From the NCBI RefSeq assembly GCF_000425305.1, contig NZ_AUDE01000024.1, positions 1 to 64,000 of the forward strand: 64,000 nucleotides of DNA. The letters are read 5' to 3'. The notes below the pieces were generated by a model. It was not told the DNA's origin. It made no database searches and saw only the letters and a list, made by a program, of their open reading frames with translations. Shown one piece after another: positions 38,025 through 46,406 of the stretch. The position numbers were made by a program, and so were the translations under genes. Origin of the DNA: Psychroserpens burtonensis DSM 12212. Its GTDB lineage: Bacteria > Bacteroidota > Bacteroidia > Flavobacteriales > Flavobacteriaceae. The stretch's first letter is position 1. Each line of letters begins with the position of its first letter.

Positions 38025-38994
38025 GTAGGTTTTTTAGTTTTTTGTTCAATATAAAAGGGTAAATTAAATAGTAATATGAAATTAAACTTAAGGTTATTAA
38101 AATAATACCAACAGATAACCAATTGGGCATCGTGTTTGAATATCTTGTTACATAACCTTCTAGAAACCCTGCGGCAATAGTGAAAGGGAAGGTGCTTATT
38201 AAAATTTTAACACCATTTTTCATACCCATTTTAAAAGAGGTCATTCTAGAATATGTTTTAGGAAACAGAATACTAGCACCTAAGATTAAACCTGCTGCGC
38301 CTTCAATAACGATGGCGAAAATTTCCATAGAGCCATGAATCCAAATGCCACGAACGCTTTCCCAAAGGACGCCTTCTTGGTAGAAAAAATATTGGAATGC
38401 TCCAATCATAATACCATTGTATAACATTACTAACCCTGTTCCTAATCCGCCAAAAATTCCGTAAATAAATGACTTAATACCTACGTATAGGTTGTTAAGC
38501 GTAATCCCAATGAAACTTCCCCAATTACTTCCACTTTTATAAACAGCTACAGGATCTCCGGCTTCGATGTTTTCAAGACTCATATTGACATACTCGTCGC
38601 CTAAAATTAATCTCACAAACGAATCGTCATGTGCGGCAGATAAGGCTCCTATACCAACAAAACTTAAAAATATAACGAAAGCATAAAGGACATAACGTCT
38701 ATATTCGTATACAATTAAAGGGACTTCAATCTTCCAGAAATGTACGAACCTGTTGGTGTCTTCGCGTTTTGTTTTATAAATTTTTTGAAAAGCTTTAGCA
38801 GCTAGGTTGTTTAAATAAAGAATTGTTTTACTTTTGGGATAGTAAGTTTGGGCGTAAGACAAATCATTTACTAACTGAATATAAAGTGATGCCAATTCAT
38901 CAGGATTTTTTAGGGTTTTCCCAAAAATAGCCTCTTCAAAATTGAGCCATTTTTCTTTATTTTGTTTAATAAATGCCACTTCTCTCATACGCAT
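38005..38994 (-). CDS. SpoIIM-family (DUF95) membrane protein
   Basis: 329 residues. A cytoplasmic N-terminal part (MREVAFIKQNKEKWLNFEEA) precedes five or six transmembrane helices; the GIWIHGSMEIFAIVIEGAAG segment near 215-234 is the signature of stage II sporulation protein M-like proteins. No sporulation is implied: in Bacteroidota it is the first gene of MoxR operons. The start at 38994 or 38988 is uncertain by two codons. Divergent from the RDD gene, whose start lies 19 bp away, so both promoters overlap. Confidence 0.87.
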   Translation of the reverse strand: MRMREVAFIKQNKEKWLNFEEAIFGKTLKNPDELASLYIQLVNDLSYAQTYYPKSKTILYLNNLAAKAFQKIYKTKREDTNRFVHFWKIEVPLIVYEYRRYVLYAFVIFLSFVGIGALSAAHDDSFVRLILGDEYVNMSLENIEAGDPVAVYKSGSNWGSFIGITLNNLYVGIKSFIYGIFGGLGTGLVMLYNGIMIGAFQYFFYQEGVLWESVRGIWIHGSMEIFAIVIEGAAGLILGASILFPKTYSRMTSFKMGMKNGVKILISTFPFTIAAGFLEGYVTRYSNTMPNWLSVGIILITLSLISYYYLIYPFILNKKLKNLHAVIQI

Positions 38995-39012
38995 TCAAAG
39001 TTAAAGAAATTA

Positions 39013-39765
39013 ATGGTAGAGTTACAAATAAATACGACACAAAACGTCAATATAAATTTCATCGCAGCAAGTGTTGGTGAGCGTATATTGGCATATATAA
39101 TCGATTTTATTATAAAGATTGCCTATGTGGTGGTCGTCTATCAAATAACCTTTAATTTATTTCATATTGATGATATTGTGAATGGTATGGATGATTGGTC
39201 TAGAATTGCCATACTAGTATCTTTTTATTTACCGGTTGTATTTTACTCGTTACTTTTTGAAACTTTTCTTGACGGACAAACCATTGGTAAGCGTATTATG
39301 AAAATAAAAGTCGTAAAAATAGATGGCTATCAAGCCTCTTTAGCTGATTATCTAGTACGTTGGTTTTTTAGAATTATAGATTTAAATATGATGTCTGGTA
39401 TTATTGCATTAATCGCCATTGTAACCAGTAAAAAGAGTCAGCGTTTAGGAGATATGACTGCGGGAACTTCTGTGATTACTCTAAAAAATAATGTGAATAT
39501 TAGTCATACTATTCTTGAAGAATTAGACGATAGTTATGTGCCAACCTATCCTAATGTGATTAAATTATCAGATAATGATGCTCGAATCATTAAAGAGACA
39601 TTTGTGCGAGCAAAAGCTGCTCGAGACTATGAGACTTTAGTGAAATTGCGGACTAAAATTATACAGGTTGTAGAGATTAAAGATTTTAATGGTAGCGATA
39701 TGGAATTTGTGGACACCATCTTAAAAGATTATAATTATTATACGCAAGGGAGTTTTGTCTCGTAG
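39013..39765 (+). CDS. RDD-family membrane protein
   Basis: 250 residues from ATG 39013. A longer frame from 38962 would overlap the divergent SpoIIM-like gene and add non-conserved residues. RDD landmarks: ASVGERILAYIIDFIIKIAY near residue 14 (R and D of the RDD motif in LAYIID), GQTIGKRIMKIKVV, and RLGDMTAGT, with three transmembrane helices. The C-terminal ~70 residues are cytoplasmic and helical. RDD genes are regular partners of the SpoIIM/MoxR operon. The gene ends in TAG at 39763-39765; three codons later lies the stop used by a nearby tail copy (41068-41130). Confidence 0.88.
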   Translation: MVELQINTTQNVNINFIAASVGERILAYIIDFIIKIAYVVVVYQITFNLFHIDDIVNGMDDWSRIAILVSFYLPVVFYSLLFETFLDGQTIGKRIMKIKVVKIDGYQASLADYLVRWFFRIIDLNMMSGIIALIAIVTSKKSQRLGDMTAGTSVITLKNNVNISHTILEELDDSYVPTYPNVIKLSDNDARIIKETFVRAKAARDYETLVKLRTKIIQVVEIKDFNGSDMEFVDTILKDYNYYTQGSFVS

Positions 39766-39774
39766 ACGTTTTAG
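39712..39774 (+). repeat. RDD gene 3' end, partner of the tail copy at 41068-41130
   Basis: These 63 bp match 41068-41130 at 52 positions, and most differences fall in third codon positions. Here the frame stops at TAG (39763-39765); in the copy that codon is AAG and the stop comes three codons later. Confidence 0.85.
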
Positions 39775-39886
39775 ATATATTTCATTGCCTAAGCCAAGTT
39801 AACTCAAAACTAATTCTAACTACCAGTTTGCTCAACTTGAGTTTAAATTCATCTCATAAATAATATCTTTAGTTAAAAATCTTAGA

Positions 39887-41005
39887 ATGTTAATCAAAAT
39901 TCAAATTACAATAGCTCTATTTTTCTATACTATTTCTTCTTTTGCCCAACCTAATGATACTATCTACGGAAATGTGAAATCTATTAGAGAACAAGTCGTA
40001 TTCACGGATAGTACGCATCAAAACGGTAAACTTTTATTTACAGATGGAGATTATGGACATAGTGGGTTTATAAGTCCAAAATGGACAAAGAATCGATTTT
40101 CTTATTTATGGTACAATACGCCTTGGGTTCACTATATTAATTATAACAGGATATTTAATATAAGAGGTAATACTATTAGTGAAACATGGTATTACAAGAA
40201 TAATGATACAATGATTAACCAAACTTATGTGTATGACAATGAAAAGAATTTAGTTCAGGTTAAGGAGAAATATGGTGAAGAAGGATTCAGTAGTTCAAAC
40301 TACACTTATAATTCAAAAAAAGAAATCATTACTGAATTAAACTATATTACGGATGAGCCTAAGATATATTCCTACTTGATTTATCGTTATGATTCAATAT
40401 CGAATTTAATCGAGATTAAACGATTTAATGGGGAAGGAGAGTCTACCAGTAAGATTTATAAATATGATGATAAAAGCAGAAGAATTGAAGATCTTAGAAA
40501 TCGGTCGTATAAAAATGTAAAAGCAGAAAGTGGTTACGAACAGCTCAAAGGTGTTGTTGGTGTAAATAAAATTTATAAAAAGTATAGTTATAATGAAAAC
40601 AACCAAATTATTGAAACGCAAACTTTCGATAGCAGTCTAAATAACGGTAAATTATCTGAACCAAATTCAAGTGTAATAAATCTGTATGAAAATGGTTTAT
40701 TGGTTGAAGTTCAAAAAATAAGAGACACTCTTATAAATACGACTAAATATTATTACGACAATCGAAAACGACTAATAAAGAAGGCGAAAATTAGTGCTAA
40801 ATACTCAGAATACAATCAATTATTAGAATATATGTACAACAAAGAAGATAATATTATTAAATTGATTTATTCTGATGCTGAAGGAACTAAACGAATTAGG
40901 ATTTTGTATGAATTTGATAAACAAAATAATTGGATTAAGCAGATAAAATCAATTAATGGCGTAGATTTATATATTTGGGAACGAGAAATCAAGTATCATA
41001 ATTAA
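39887..41005 (+). CDS. Secreted YD-repeat-like protein
   Basis: 372 residues. Signal peptide (cut near SSFAQPND, residue 21) and then repeated strand-turn units of the type YVYDNEKNLVQVKE, YTYNSKKEIITELN, YRYDSISNLIEIKR, YKYDDKSRRIEDLR, YSYNENNQIIETQ, YYYDNRKRLIKKA. These are YD-like repeats as in RHS/wapA shells but in a short protein with no toxin end visible. Probably a secreted beta-structured surface protein. It lies between the RDD gene and a second copy of that gene's 3' end (41068-41130), which suggests it arrived by recombination. Confidence 0.75.
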   Translation: MLIKIQITIALFFYTISSFAQPNDTIYGNVKSIREQVVFTDSTHQNGKLLFTDGDYGHSGFISPKWTKNRFSYLWYNTPWVHYINYNRIFNIRGNTISETWYYKNNDTMINQTYVYDNEKNLVQVKEKYGEEGFSSSNYTYNSKKEIITELNYITDEPKIYSYLIYRYDSISNLIEIKRFNGEGESTSKIYKYDDKSRRIEDLRNRSYKNVKAESGYEQLKGVVGVNKIYKKYSYNENNQIIETQTFDSSLNNGKLSEPNSSVINLYENGLLVEVQKIRDTLINTTKYYYDNRKRLIKKAKISAKYSEYNQLLEYMYNKEDNIIKLIYSDAEGTKRIRILYEFDKQNNWIKQIKSINGVDLYIWEREIKYHN

Positions 41006-41067
41006 AAAATTCGTAAAGTATTGAATTTATACAAGCTAGACCTATTTTTGTGCTATAATTAAAACAG

Positions 41068-41130
41068 GATACGATTTTAAAAGATTACAATTACTACACA
41101 CAAGGCAGTTTTGTCTCGAAGACATTTTAA
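41068..41130 (+). repeat. Fragment: diverged copy of the RDD gene 3' end
   Basis: Reads DTILKDYNYYTQGSFVSKTF followed by TAA. It is the last 20 codons of an RDD gene without the rest. It is 83% identical in DNA to 39712-39774, with mainly synonymous changes, so it came from a separately evolving coding copy (for instance another strain) rather than from a recent local duplication. Confidence 0.85.
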
Positions 41131-41177
41131 GGTTTCTTCGGAAAGGTGAATTTATTTAAACAATCTCTAATAATTCT

Positions 41178-41621
41178 ATGAAGTTTCAAAGTAGAAAAGA
41201 TATAGTATTTCAAATAATTACCTTTGGATTCGCCATGATTTTTATTGGTGTTGCTATTGTTATTTTTGTTGAAAGTGGACTAGAAGATAGGTCTTCTTTT
41301 TTAAGTAGTCTATTGATATTATCAGTTGCTGGATTATTATTATGGATGTATTTAGATACAACTTACGAACTGACTCCAATCGAATTAAAATACAAATGCG
41401 GACCAATACGAGGTGCCATCCCAATAGAAGATATTTTAGAAATTATTAAAGGTAAAACCCTCTGGTCTGGATTTAAACCTGCTACAGCTAGAAACGGTTT
41501 AATTATAAAATACAGGAAATACAATGAAATTTATATAAGTCCTAAAACAAATGATACTTTTGTACGCAATATATTAGAATTGAACAGTTCTATAAAAGTA
41601 ACTGCAAATTCAAATAGCTAA
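41178..41621 (+). CDS. PH-domain membrane protein (bPH type)
   Basis: 147 residues: two N-terminal transmembrane helices (IITFGFAMIFIGVAIVIFV, LLILSVAGLLLWMYL) and a C-terminal bacterial PH-like domain with TTYELTPIELKYKCGPIRG and IPIEDILEIIKGKTLWSG, the usual bPH_4 arrangement. The LIIKYRKYNEIYISPKTND end is also typical. Role unknown. It lies 47 bp downstream of the RDD tail fragment and 20 bp before the TRIC-like gene, probably co-transcribed with the latter. Confidence 0.85.
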   Translation: MKFQSRKDIVFQIITFGFAMIFIGVAIVIFVESGLEDRSSFLSSLLILSVAGLLLWMYLDTTYELTPIELKYKCGPIRGAIPIEDILEIIKGKTLWSGFKPATARNGLIIKYRKYNEIYISPKTNDTFVRNILELNSSIKVTANSNS

Positions 41622-41641
41622 CTTCAAAATTTCAAATAGTA

Positions 41642-42256
41642 ATGTTTTTTCAAGTCATAGATATTTTAGGAACTATTGCCTTTGCTATTTCGGGAGTATT
41701 GGTGGCTCTTGATAAAAAAATGGATCCTTTTGGTGTACTCATTATTGCATTTGTAACTGCGGTAGGAGGTGGGACGTTACGTGATGTTATGATTGGGATT
41801 AATCCTGTGTCATGGATGACTAATATGACCTACGTGTATGTGATTTTTGGTTCAACCGTATTTGCAATTTTACTTCGGAATAAAATCAACTACCTAAGAA
41901 CGTCTCTCTTTTTGTTTGATACTATTGGGATTGGATTATACACGGTTGTTGGCATAGAAAAAGGATTAGTTGCAGGTTTACATCCCATTATTTGTATTGC
42001 ACTTGGAACAATGACAGCTTGCTTTGGTGGTGTGATTCGTGATATTTTATGTAATGAGATTCCAGTGATTTTTAGAAAAGAAGTCTATGCGACCGCGTGT
42101 ATTCTCGGAGGTCTAACGTACTTTTCACTTCGTCTATTTATGGCAAATACTAACTTGATATTTATAATTGCGATAATAGTTGTGATTGTAATACGACTTA
42201 TTGCGGTTAAGTTTAAAGTGAGTTTACCTAGTTTGTATAAAAAGGAACAGGTCTAA
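41642..42256 (+). CDS. TRIC-type cation channel family protein (UPF0126)
   Basis: 204 residues, seven hydrophobic helices in two similar halves. Each half has the UPF0126 signature: AFAISGVLVALDKKMDPFGV with GGGTLRDVMIG in the first, and GMTACFGGVIRDILCNE-type segment (core GGVIRD) in the second. Bacterial TRIC proteins form trimeric monovalent-cation or amino-acid channels in the inner membrane. Stop codon directly abuts the stop of the converging NTF2-like gene (42256/42257). Confidence 0.92.
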   Translation: MFFQVIDILGTIAFAISGVLVALDKKMDPFGVLIIAFVTAVGGGTLRDVMIGINPVSWMTNMTYVYVIFGSTVFAILLRNKINYLRTSLFLFDTIGIGLYTVVGIEKGLVAGLHPIICIALGTMTACFGGVIRDILCNEIPVIFRKEVYATACILGGLTYFSLRLFMANTNLIFIIAIIVVIVIRLIAVKFKVSLPSLYKKEQV

Positions 42257-42706
42257 TTACTTGACGTAATAAATCTTATTCGTTATTTTCCATGCTCCAT
42301 TAATGTTATGTAGAGATAAAATATCAATATACGTGACATCTCCAACCTTCATACTCATTTTAGCAGTGGCGATGTTGCCAGCTTCGATATCTATATTTAA
42401 GATATGAAGCGCACAGTTATTTAACTCACTCTCAGGTAATTTTTCTCTGTTTCCCCATTCTGGGATTAAATCCTTAAAGTAAACATTCTTGTATCCTTTA
42501 GAACTGTTTTTGTTATCAACAGGTACTTTCATAGTTTCATATTCGGTATCAAAAGCTGTATTGAGTTTATCGATATCTCGTTCTATATAGCCATTATAAT
42601 AATTTTGAATGGTAGTTGTTATAAGTGTGAGATTATCAGTTTTACTTTGTGAAATTATTGGTAATGAAATGGTTAATATTATGACGAGTAGCAGTGTTTT
42701 AATCAT
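42257..42706 (-). CDS. Secreted NTF2-like (lumazine-binding-type) protein
   Basis: 149 residues. Signal peptide (MIKTLLLVIILTISLPIISQS) and an NTF2-like domain of the putative lumazine-binding (SnoaL-related) kind: ITTTIQNYYNGYIERDIDKL near 29-48 and ITNKIYYVK at the end. It is the second such exported domain in the window after 11615-12097, but they are not close copies. No catalytic residues can be assigned. Confidence 0.7.
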   Translation of the reverse strand: MIKTLLLVIILTISLPIISQSKTDNLTLITTTIQNYYNGYIERDIDKLNTAFDTEYETMKVPVDNKNSSKGYKNVYFKDLIPEWGNREKLPESELNNCALHILNIDIEAGNIATAKMSMKVGDVTYIDILSLHNINGAWKITNKIYYVK

Positions 42707-42718
42707 AGTGACATTAAT

Positions 42719-43377
42719 TTATAAATTTTGATTGGTCAAATGGACTATTTCATAATAGAAAAGCATAGCAATAACAACTTTGTTTAAATTATTTTCTAGG
42801 TCTTTAACGGTGATGCTATTCGCTACAGATTTTGAAGTCAGGCCGTAACTTAAGCTAGGTCCTTTGATTTGTGTGTCTATAACGTCCTTCAAGCTATTAT
42901 GAATGGTATTGTTTAATGAGAGGCATTTTATGAAATTGCCTGTTGGGTTTATACACAGATAATCTACTCTAGGAATATCAATATTAGTACTCGTTTTTTA
43001 GGTTTAAATTCAATGATCAAACTTTCTGTATTTCGTTCCTTATAATTCTTCAATTTTGATATCCAAATTTTATCAAAAGTTCCTGAGGCTTTCAAATCAT
43101 CCAAAATGGTTTTTGAATCAGAATCTAATATGAAATCTGGATTGAGGTTCATGGCACTGAAATCCTCCAGAAATCTTAAATAGTTTTGGTTAGTGTTTTT
43201 TGAACTATAGGTTTCCATAAGTTTACGTTCAAATTGAGCAGTAGCTTTGTTTAATTGATTAATATCTTCTGTGGTTAAACAATCTTGTAATGTTTCTGTA
43301 AAATTAACCTTGGGGTTTGATTGGCATGACTGTAATATGACAATTGATACGATTAAAGTGAGAAGAGTTAATTTCAT
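42719..43377 (-). pseudogene. Lipoprotein gene with a one-base frameshift in an A6 run
   Basis: From ATG at 43375-43377 the frame gives a lipoprotein leader (cysteine in VILQSCQSN) and 137 residues ending LILIFLE. Just before that end, at CCTAAAAAACGAG near 42998-43010 (reverse strand), adding one A gives KPKKTSTNIDIPRVDYLC and about 75 further protein-like residues, down to TAA at 42719-42721. The total length 659 is one base short of a multiple of three. The gene is either broken, or this is a homopolymer error. Family unknown. It is adjacent to another defective gene (43409-43876). Confidence 0.75.
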
Positions 43378-43408
43378 GTTTTAAATAGAGAACGTTAATT
43401 CAAAGAAT

Positions 43409-43876
43409 TTATAAGCGTCTAATTTTTTTTCTAAACTCCTTTTCTGATAATTCAAGATATTCTTCTAAAGTAGAATTGTTATAGCTAGAATCTAACTCAA
43501 CGATATTTTTATAGTATTTAAGCACACTTAATAGAGCAGAATAAGCAGATTCATTTTCATTTAGATTGGTATTTATCTGATTGTCAAACTGACTTAGACT
43601 ATAAATCATTGTGATGCTCTTAAAGAATTTGTCATTTGGACATCTATCCATAAATTCGCTAATACCTTTAACTCGCATCTCTAAATTTGGATGATTAAGC
43701 GCTTGCCATTTAAAAATAGCGACAGATTTTTCAGTAAAAATAGAATCTGATTCAATTTTGGGGTTTTCAATGAGCCATTTTAAGTTTTTAGAAGACTCTG
43801 AGTCTGATGTTATTTGTCCAAAAGAATGGGTAAATGAAAAGAGTGTTAAAGTTAAAGTGAATAGCGTTTTTTTTAT
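43409..43876 (-). CDS. Secreted protein whose only plausible start codon is ATA
   Basis: An ATG at 43678 would give only 89 residues with no leader. But the frame is open to 43876 and the upstream part encodes a typical signal peptide (KKTLFTLTLTLFSFTHSFGQ), with coding-like residues to the ATG. At the place where the start should be, the sequence is ATA AAA AAA ACG; TAA precedes it in frame. So either ATA initiates (rare), or the start was lost by a G-to-A change and the gene is dying. The product would be 155 residues, exported, of no known family. Confidence 0.6.
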   Translation of the reverse strand: MKKTLFTLTLTLFSFTHSFGQITSDSESSKNLKWLIENPKIESDSIFTEKSVAIFKWQALNHPNLEMRVKGISEFMDRCPNDKFFKSITMIYSLSQFDNQINTNLNENESAYSALLSVLKYYKNIVELDSSYNNSTLEEYLELSEKEFRKKIRRL

Positions 43877-43922
43877 TTAATAGTGTTTTTAATTAGGTGC
43901 TCATGATGAACTTGAATTAGCT

Positions 43923-45584
43923 TTACTTCTGTTTTAAAAACCAAACGTTTCTCGCTCTACCATTAGATATTCTAATACCTGTAATTATATTTTTAGTATC
44001 ACGAACAACATCTATTGATCCAAAATTCACAATGTTTAAGGCATCTTTACCTAAAATTTCTAATGGGAAATCTCCATGTCTTCCATGATGGCCGATTAAT
44101 GTATCTTCTTTTAGAATGATGTCTAATGTACTTTCAAGTTCTGGGCTATAAAAACGCCCTATATAATCGTCTATATTAATACGAGCCAAATTTGCCAAAG
44201 TATATCTTTTAGCCTCGGTTTTACTCCCGTTTTGATAGATTGAGAGTACTTGAGTTTCGTTGTCTTTTAATTCTGAAAACACCAATTGAATAGCATCGAC
44301 TTTTGGCATTTGATAGGTGTTATTATTCGTGTTGTACATATTGTATTCAGACTTATTCCATTCTTGTAACACATGTAATGAGTCATTTTTAATACTAATA
44401 TTGAGAATAACACCCGATTGGATTTCATATTTGCCAGTAAGTTGCTCTAGCGTATATGAAATATCATTATTTGGAATCTTTGGTTTTGTGATTTCGGTAG
44501 TTACATTGGGTTTGGTTTTAAGAATAATATGAGCAATATTTCGCTCTATACTTGATGGATTTGTTGAGGAGTAATTAGTTAATACAGCAATGCATAGTTG
44601 CTCCTCGGGATAGGTACTTGAATAGGCCCTAAAACCTCCAATAGCGCCTCCATGTTGAATCCTTTTATGACCTCTTACCTCGTCAGTGCTAACGCCAAAG
44701 GCATACGCATTTTCGCTGCCATCGTTAAGTGGGTCTGTCGTCTGTAGCATTTCAAAAGCCGAACTCCAACTAGTGGAAGGCGTATTGAAGTTCTGTAGCC
44801 AAGTCAATAGATCTCCTGTAGTGGAGTGTACATTTCCAGAACCAACATATCCCCAATATTCTACCGCTCTAAAAAAATCATTATTTGCACCATAATAAGA
44901 AGTGGCATTATTTGGAACAATGCGGTCATACCTATCTTCGACATAGGTGTTTACCATTCCTAAAGGTTTAAAAATATTAGAGATCATCCATTGGGGGAAT
45001 TTTTCTTTAGTGACACTTTCTATAATATTCACCATGAGCATATACCCTGTATTGCAATACAAAAATTCATCTCCTGGAATAAAATTTAATTCCTTCTGTT
45101 TGAGCATAAATCGATATAAATCTTCATTTGTTCTAGAGTCATCATCTCGCCAACCAGCCAAACCAAGCATGGCGTGTAAACTACGCATACCACTTGTGTG
45201 ATGCAGCATATGGCGTATGGTAATGACGTGTCCAAAATCTGGCATATCGGGTAGGTATTTACGTATGTCGTCATCAACTGACAATAATCCTCTCTCATGG
45301 AGTAATACAATTCCCATAGCTGTAAATTGCTTAGAGACTGAACCTGTATTAAATATAGTTTTGGTTGTGTTAGGGACTTGATATTCTATACTCGCCAGTC
45401 CAAATGCTTTTGAGTAGATTATTTTCCCATTTTGCATAATCCCAATAGCGCCACCAGGATGATTTGCATCATTCCATGATTTAAATAAACTATCAATTTT
45501 TTGGGATTGAAGTTCACTCAACTGAGCATGTACAGGAATTAAACTAAAACAAATTAGTATAAGAAATAAGTATTTTTGCATCAT
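43923..45584 (-). CDS. Serine hydrolase of the beta-lactamase/class C family
   Basis: 553 residues. Signal peptide (LICFSLIPVHAQ). Active-site motifs: SVSK (S82-K85, SxxK), the YCN motif near residue 177, and HGGAIGG (K/HxG) near 313. The C-terminal 200 residues form a further beta domain typical of Bacteroidota members. These enzymes are D-aminopeptidase/esterase-like as often as beta-lactamases; the substrate is not readable. Exported. Upstream is a degenerate region with a possible relative of the 29225/59046 repeat. Confidence 0.88.
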   Translation of the reverse strand: MMQKYLFLILICFSLIPVHAQLSELQSQKIDSLFKSWNDANHPGGAIGIMQNGKIIYSKAFGLASIEYQVPNTTKTIFNTGSVSKQFTAMGIVLLHERGLLSVDDDIRKYLPDMPDFGHVITIRHMLHHTSGMRSLHAMLGLAGWRDDDSRTNEDLYRFMLKQKELNFIPGDEFLYCNTGYMLMVNIIESVTKEKFPQWMISNIFKPLGMVNTYVEDRYDRIVPNNATSYYGANNDFFRAVEYWGYVGSGNVHSTTGDLLTWLQNFNTPSTSWSSAFEMLQTTDPLNDGSENAYAFGVSTDEVRGHKRIQHGGAIGGFRAYSSTYPEEQLCIAVLTNYSSTNPSSIERNIAHIILKTKPNVTTEITKPKIPNNDISYTLEQLTGKYEIQSGVILNISIKNDSLHVLQEWNKSEYNMYNTNNNTYQMPKVDAIQLVFSELKDNETQVLSIYQNGSKTEAKRYTLANLARINIDDYIGRFYSPELESTLDIILKEDTLIGHHGRHGDFPLEILGKDALNIVNFGSIDVVRDTKNIITGIRISNGRARNVWFLKQK

Positions 45585-45978
45585 GACATTTTATTTTGAT
45601 CTTAATGTTAGCGTCTATCCAAATCAATAGTGAATTCTTGTGTTTTATTTATAACGCCTATTTTGTGATAGTTACAGCTAAATTAGTAAAAGAAAAAGAC
45701 CTAAAGTCAATTCTAAATGAATTTTACTCATATAGTTTTGGTTCATTAATCCCGCTTTTTATAAAGCCTTCTCTGTCCATTTTAAAATGATTTTTAGTCA
45801 TACCGTTATAGTCCTTTTTATAAGGGAGTAGATTAAATTCAAGTCTTAGTTGTTTTCTTTGGGATAAATCTATTAAACCCTTTTTTAGAACCGCTTGTGC
45901 CTAATCGTTATAAGTCACTTGTGCTCTAAAACGTTGCCGTTTGTTGAAATTGACATTCACGCGATATACAAGCATTTC

Positions 45979-46334
45979 TTATTGAAACGCAACATCATTA
46001 TCAGTATGTTGAATTGAGATGTAAAAATTTGAAGACCTGCGTGTTCCAACTTCTTTATATTCTAAATAGCTATATTTTTTGTAAAGCTGTTTAATTTTAT
46101 CTTGATTAATCAACCCAATACGATCTCTTTTACTTTCGAAAACCGCCCATACTTTTTCAAACCCGTGAGCTTTTATGAGTCTTTGAGTGGGCACTTCTGC
46201 ATAGTGTTAGTCTAAGGTAAGAATAGCATCAAATTGAGTACTTATTTCCTTTTTATTTACTTCGGAAATGTACTCTGATTTACAATTAATAAGTAAAAAA
46301 AAGACAGGATTAGAAGGGTGATTATAATGCTCAT
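45979..46334 (-). pseudogene. Small lipoprotein gene with a frameshift and an in-frame stop
   Basis: ATG at 46332-46334 opens a leader MSIIITLLILSFF; adding one T to an 8-T run continues it as LLINCKSEYISEVNKKE, a clean lipobox. The frame then meets TAA at 46207-46209 after FDAILTLD and continues as HYAEVPTQRLIKAHGFEKV to the stop at 45979. Two lesions in one short gene make decay more likely than error. The product was a lipoprotein of about 118 residues of unknown family. It lies between a heptamer array and a degenerate region. Confidence 0.75.
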
Positions 46335-46350
46335 GTTTTTTTAAATTAAT

Positions 46351-46406
46351 AGAGCATAGAGCACAGAGCACAGAGCACAGAACACAGAGCACAGAACACA
46401 GAACAC
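46351..46406. repeat. Heptamer tandem array, 8 units of AGAGCAC/AGAACAC
   Basis: Eight contiguous 7-bp units (AGAGCAT, three AGAGCAC, AGAACAC, AGAGCAC, two AGAACAC) fill 56 bp and end exactly at the stop codon of the M3 peptidase gene (46407). Confidence 0.93.

Noticed and set aside
45596-45790. Plus-strand 64-codon frame upstream of the serine hydrolase
   Set aside because: It reads through a degenerate region that may be part of the dispersed repeat. No conserved features.
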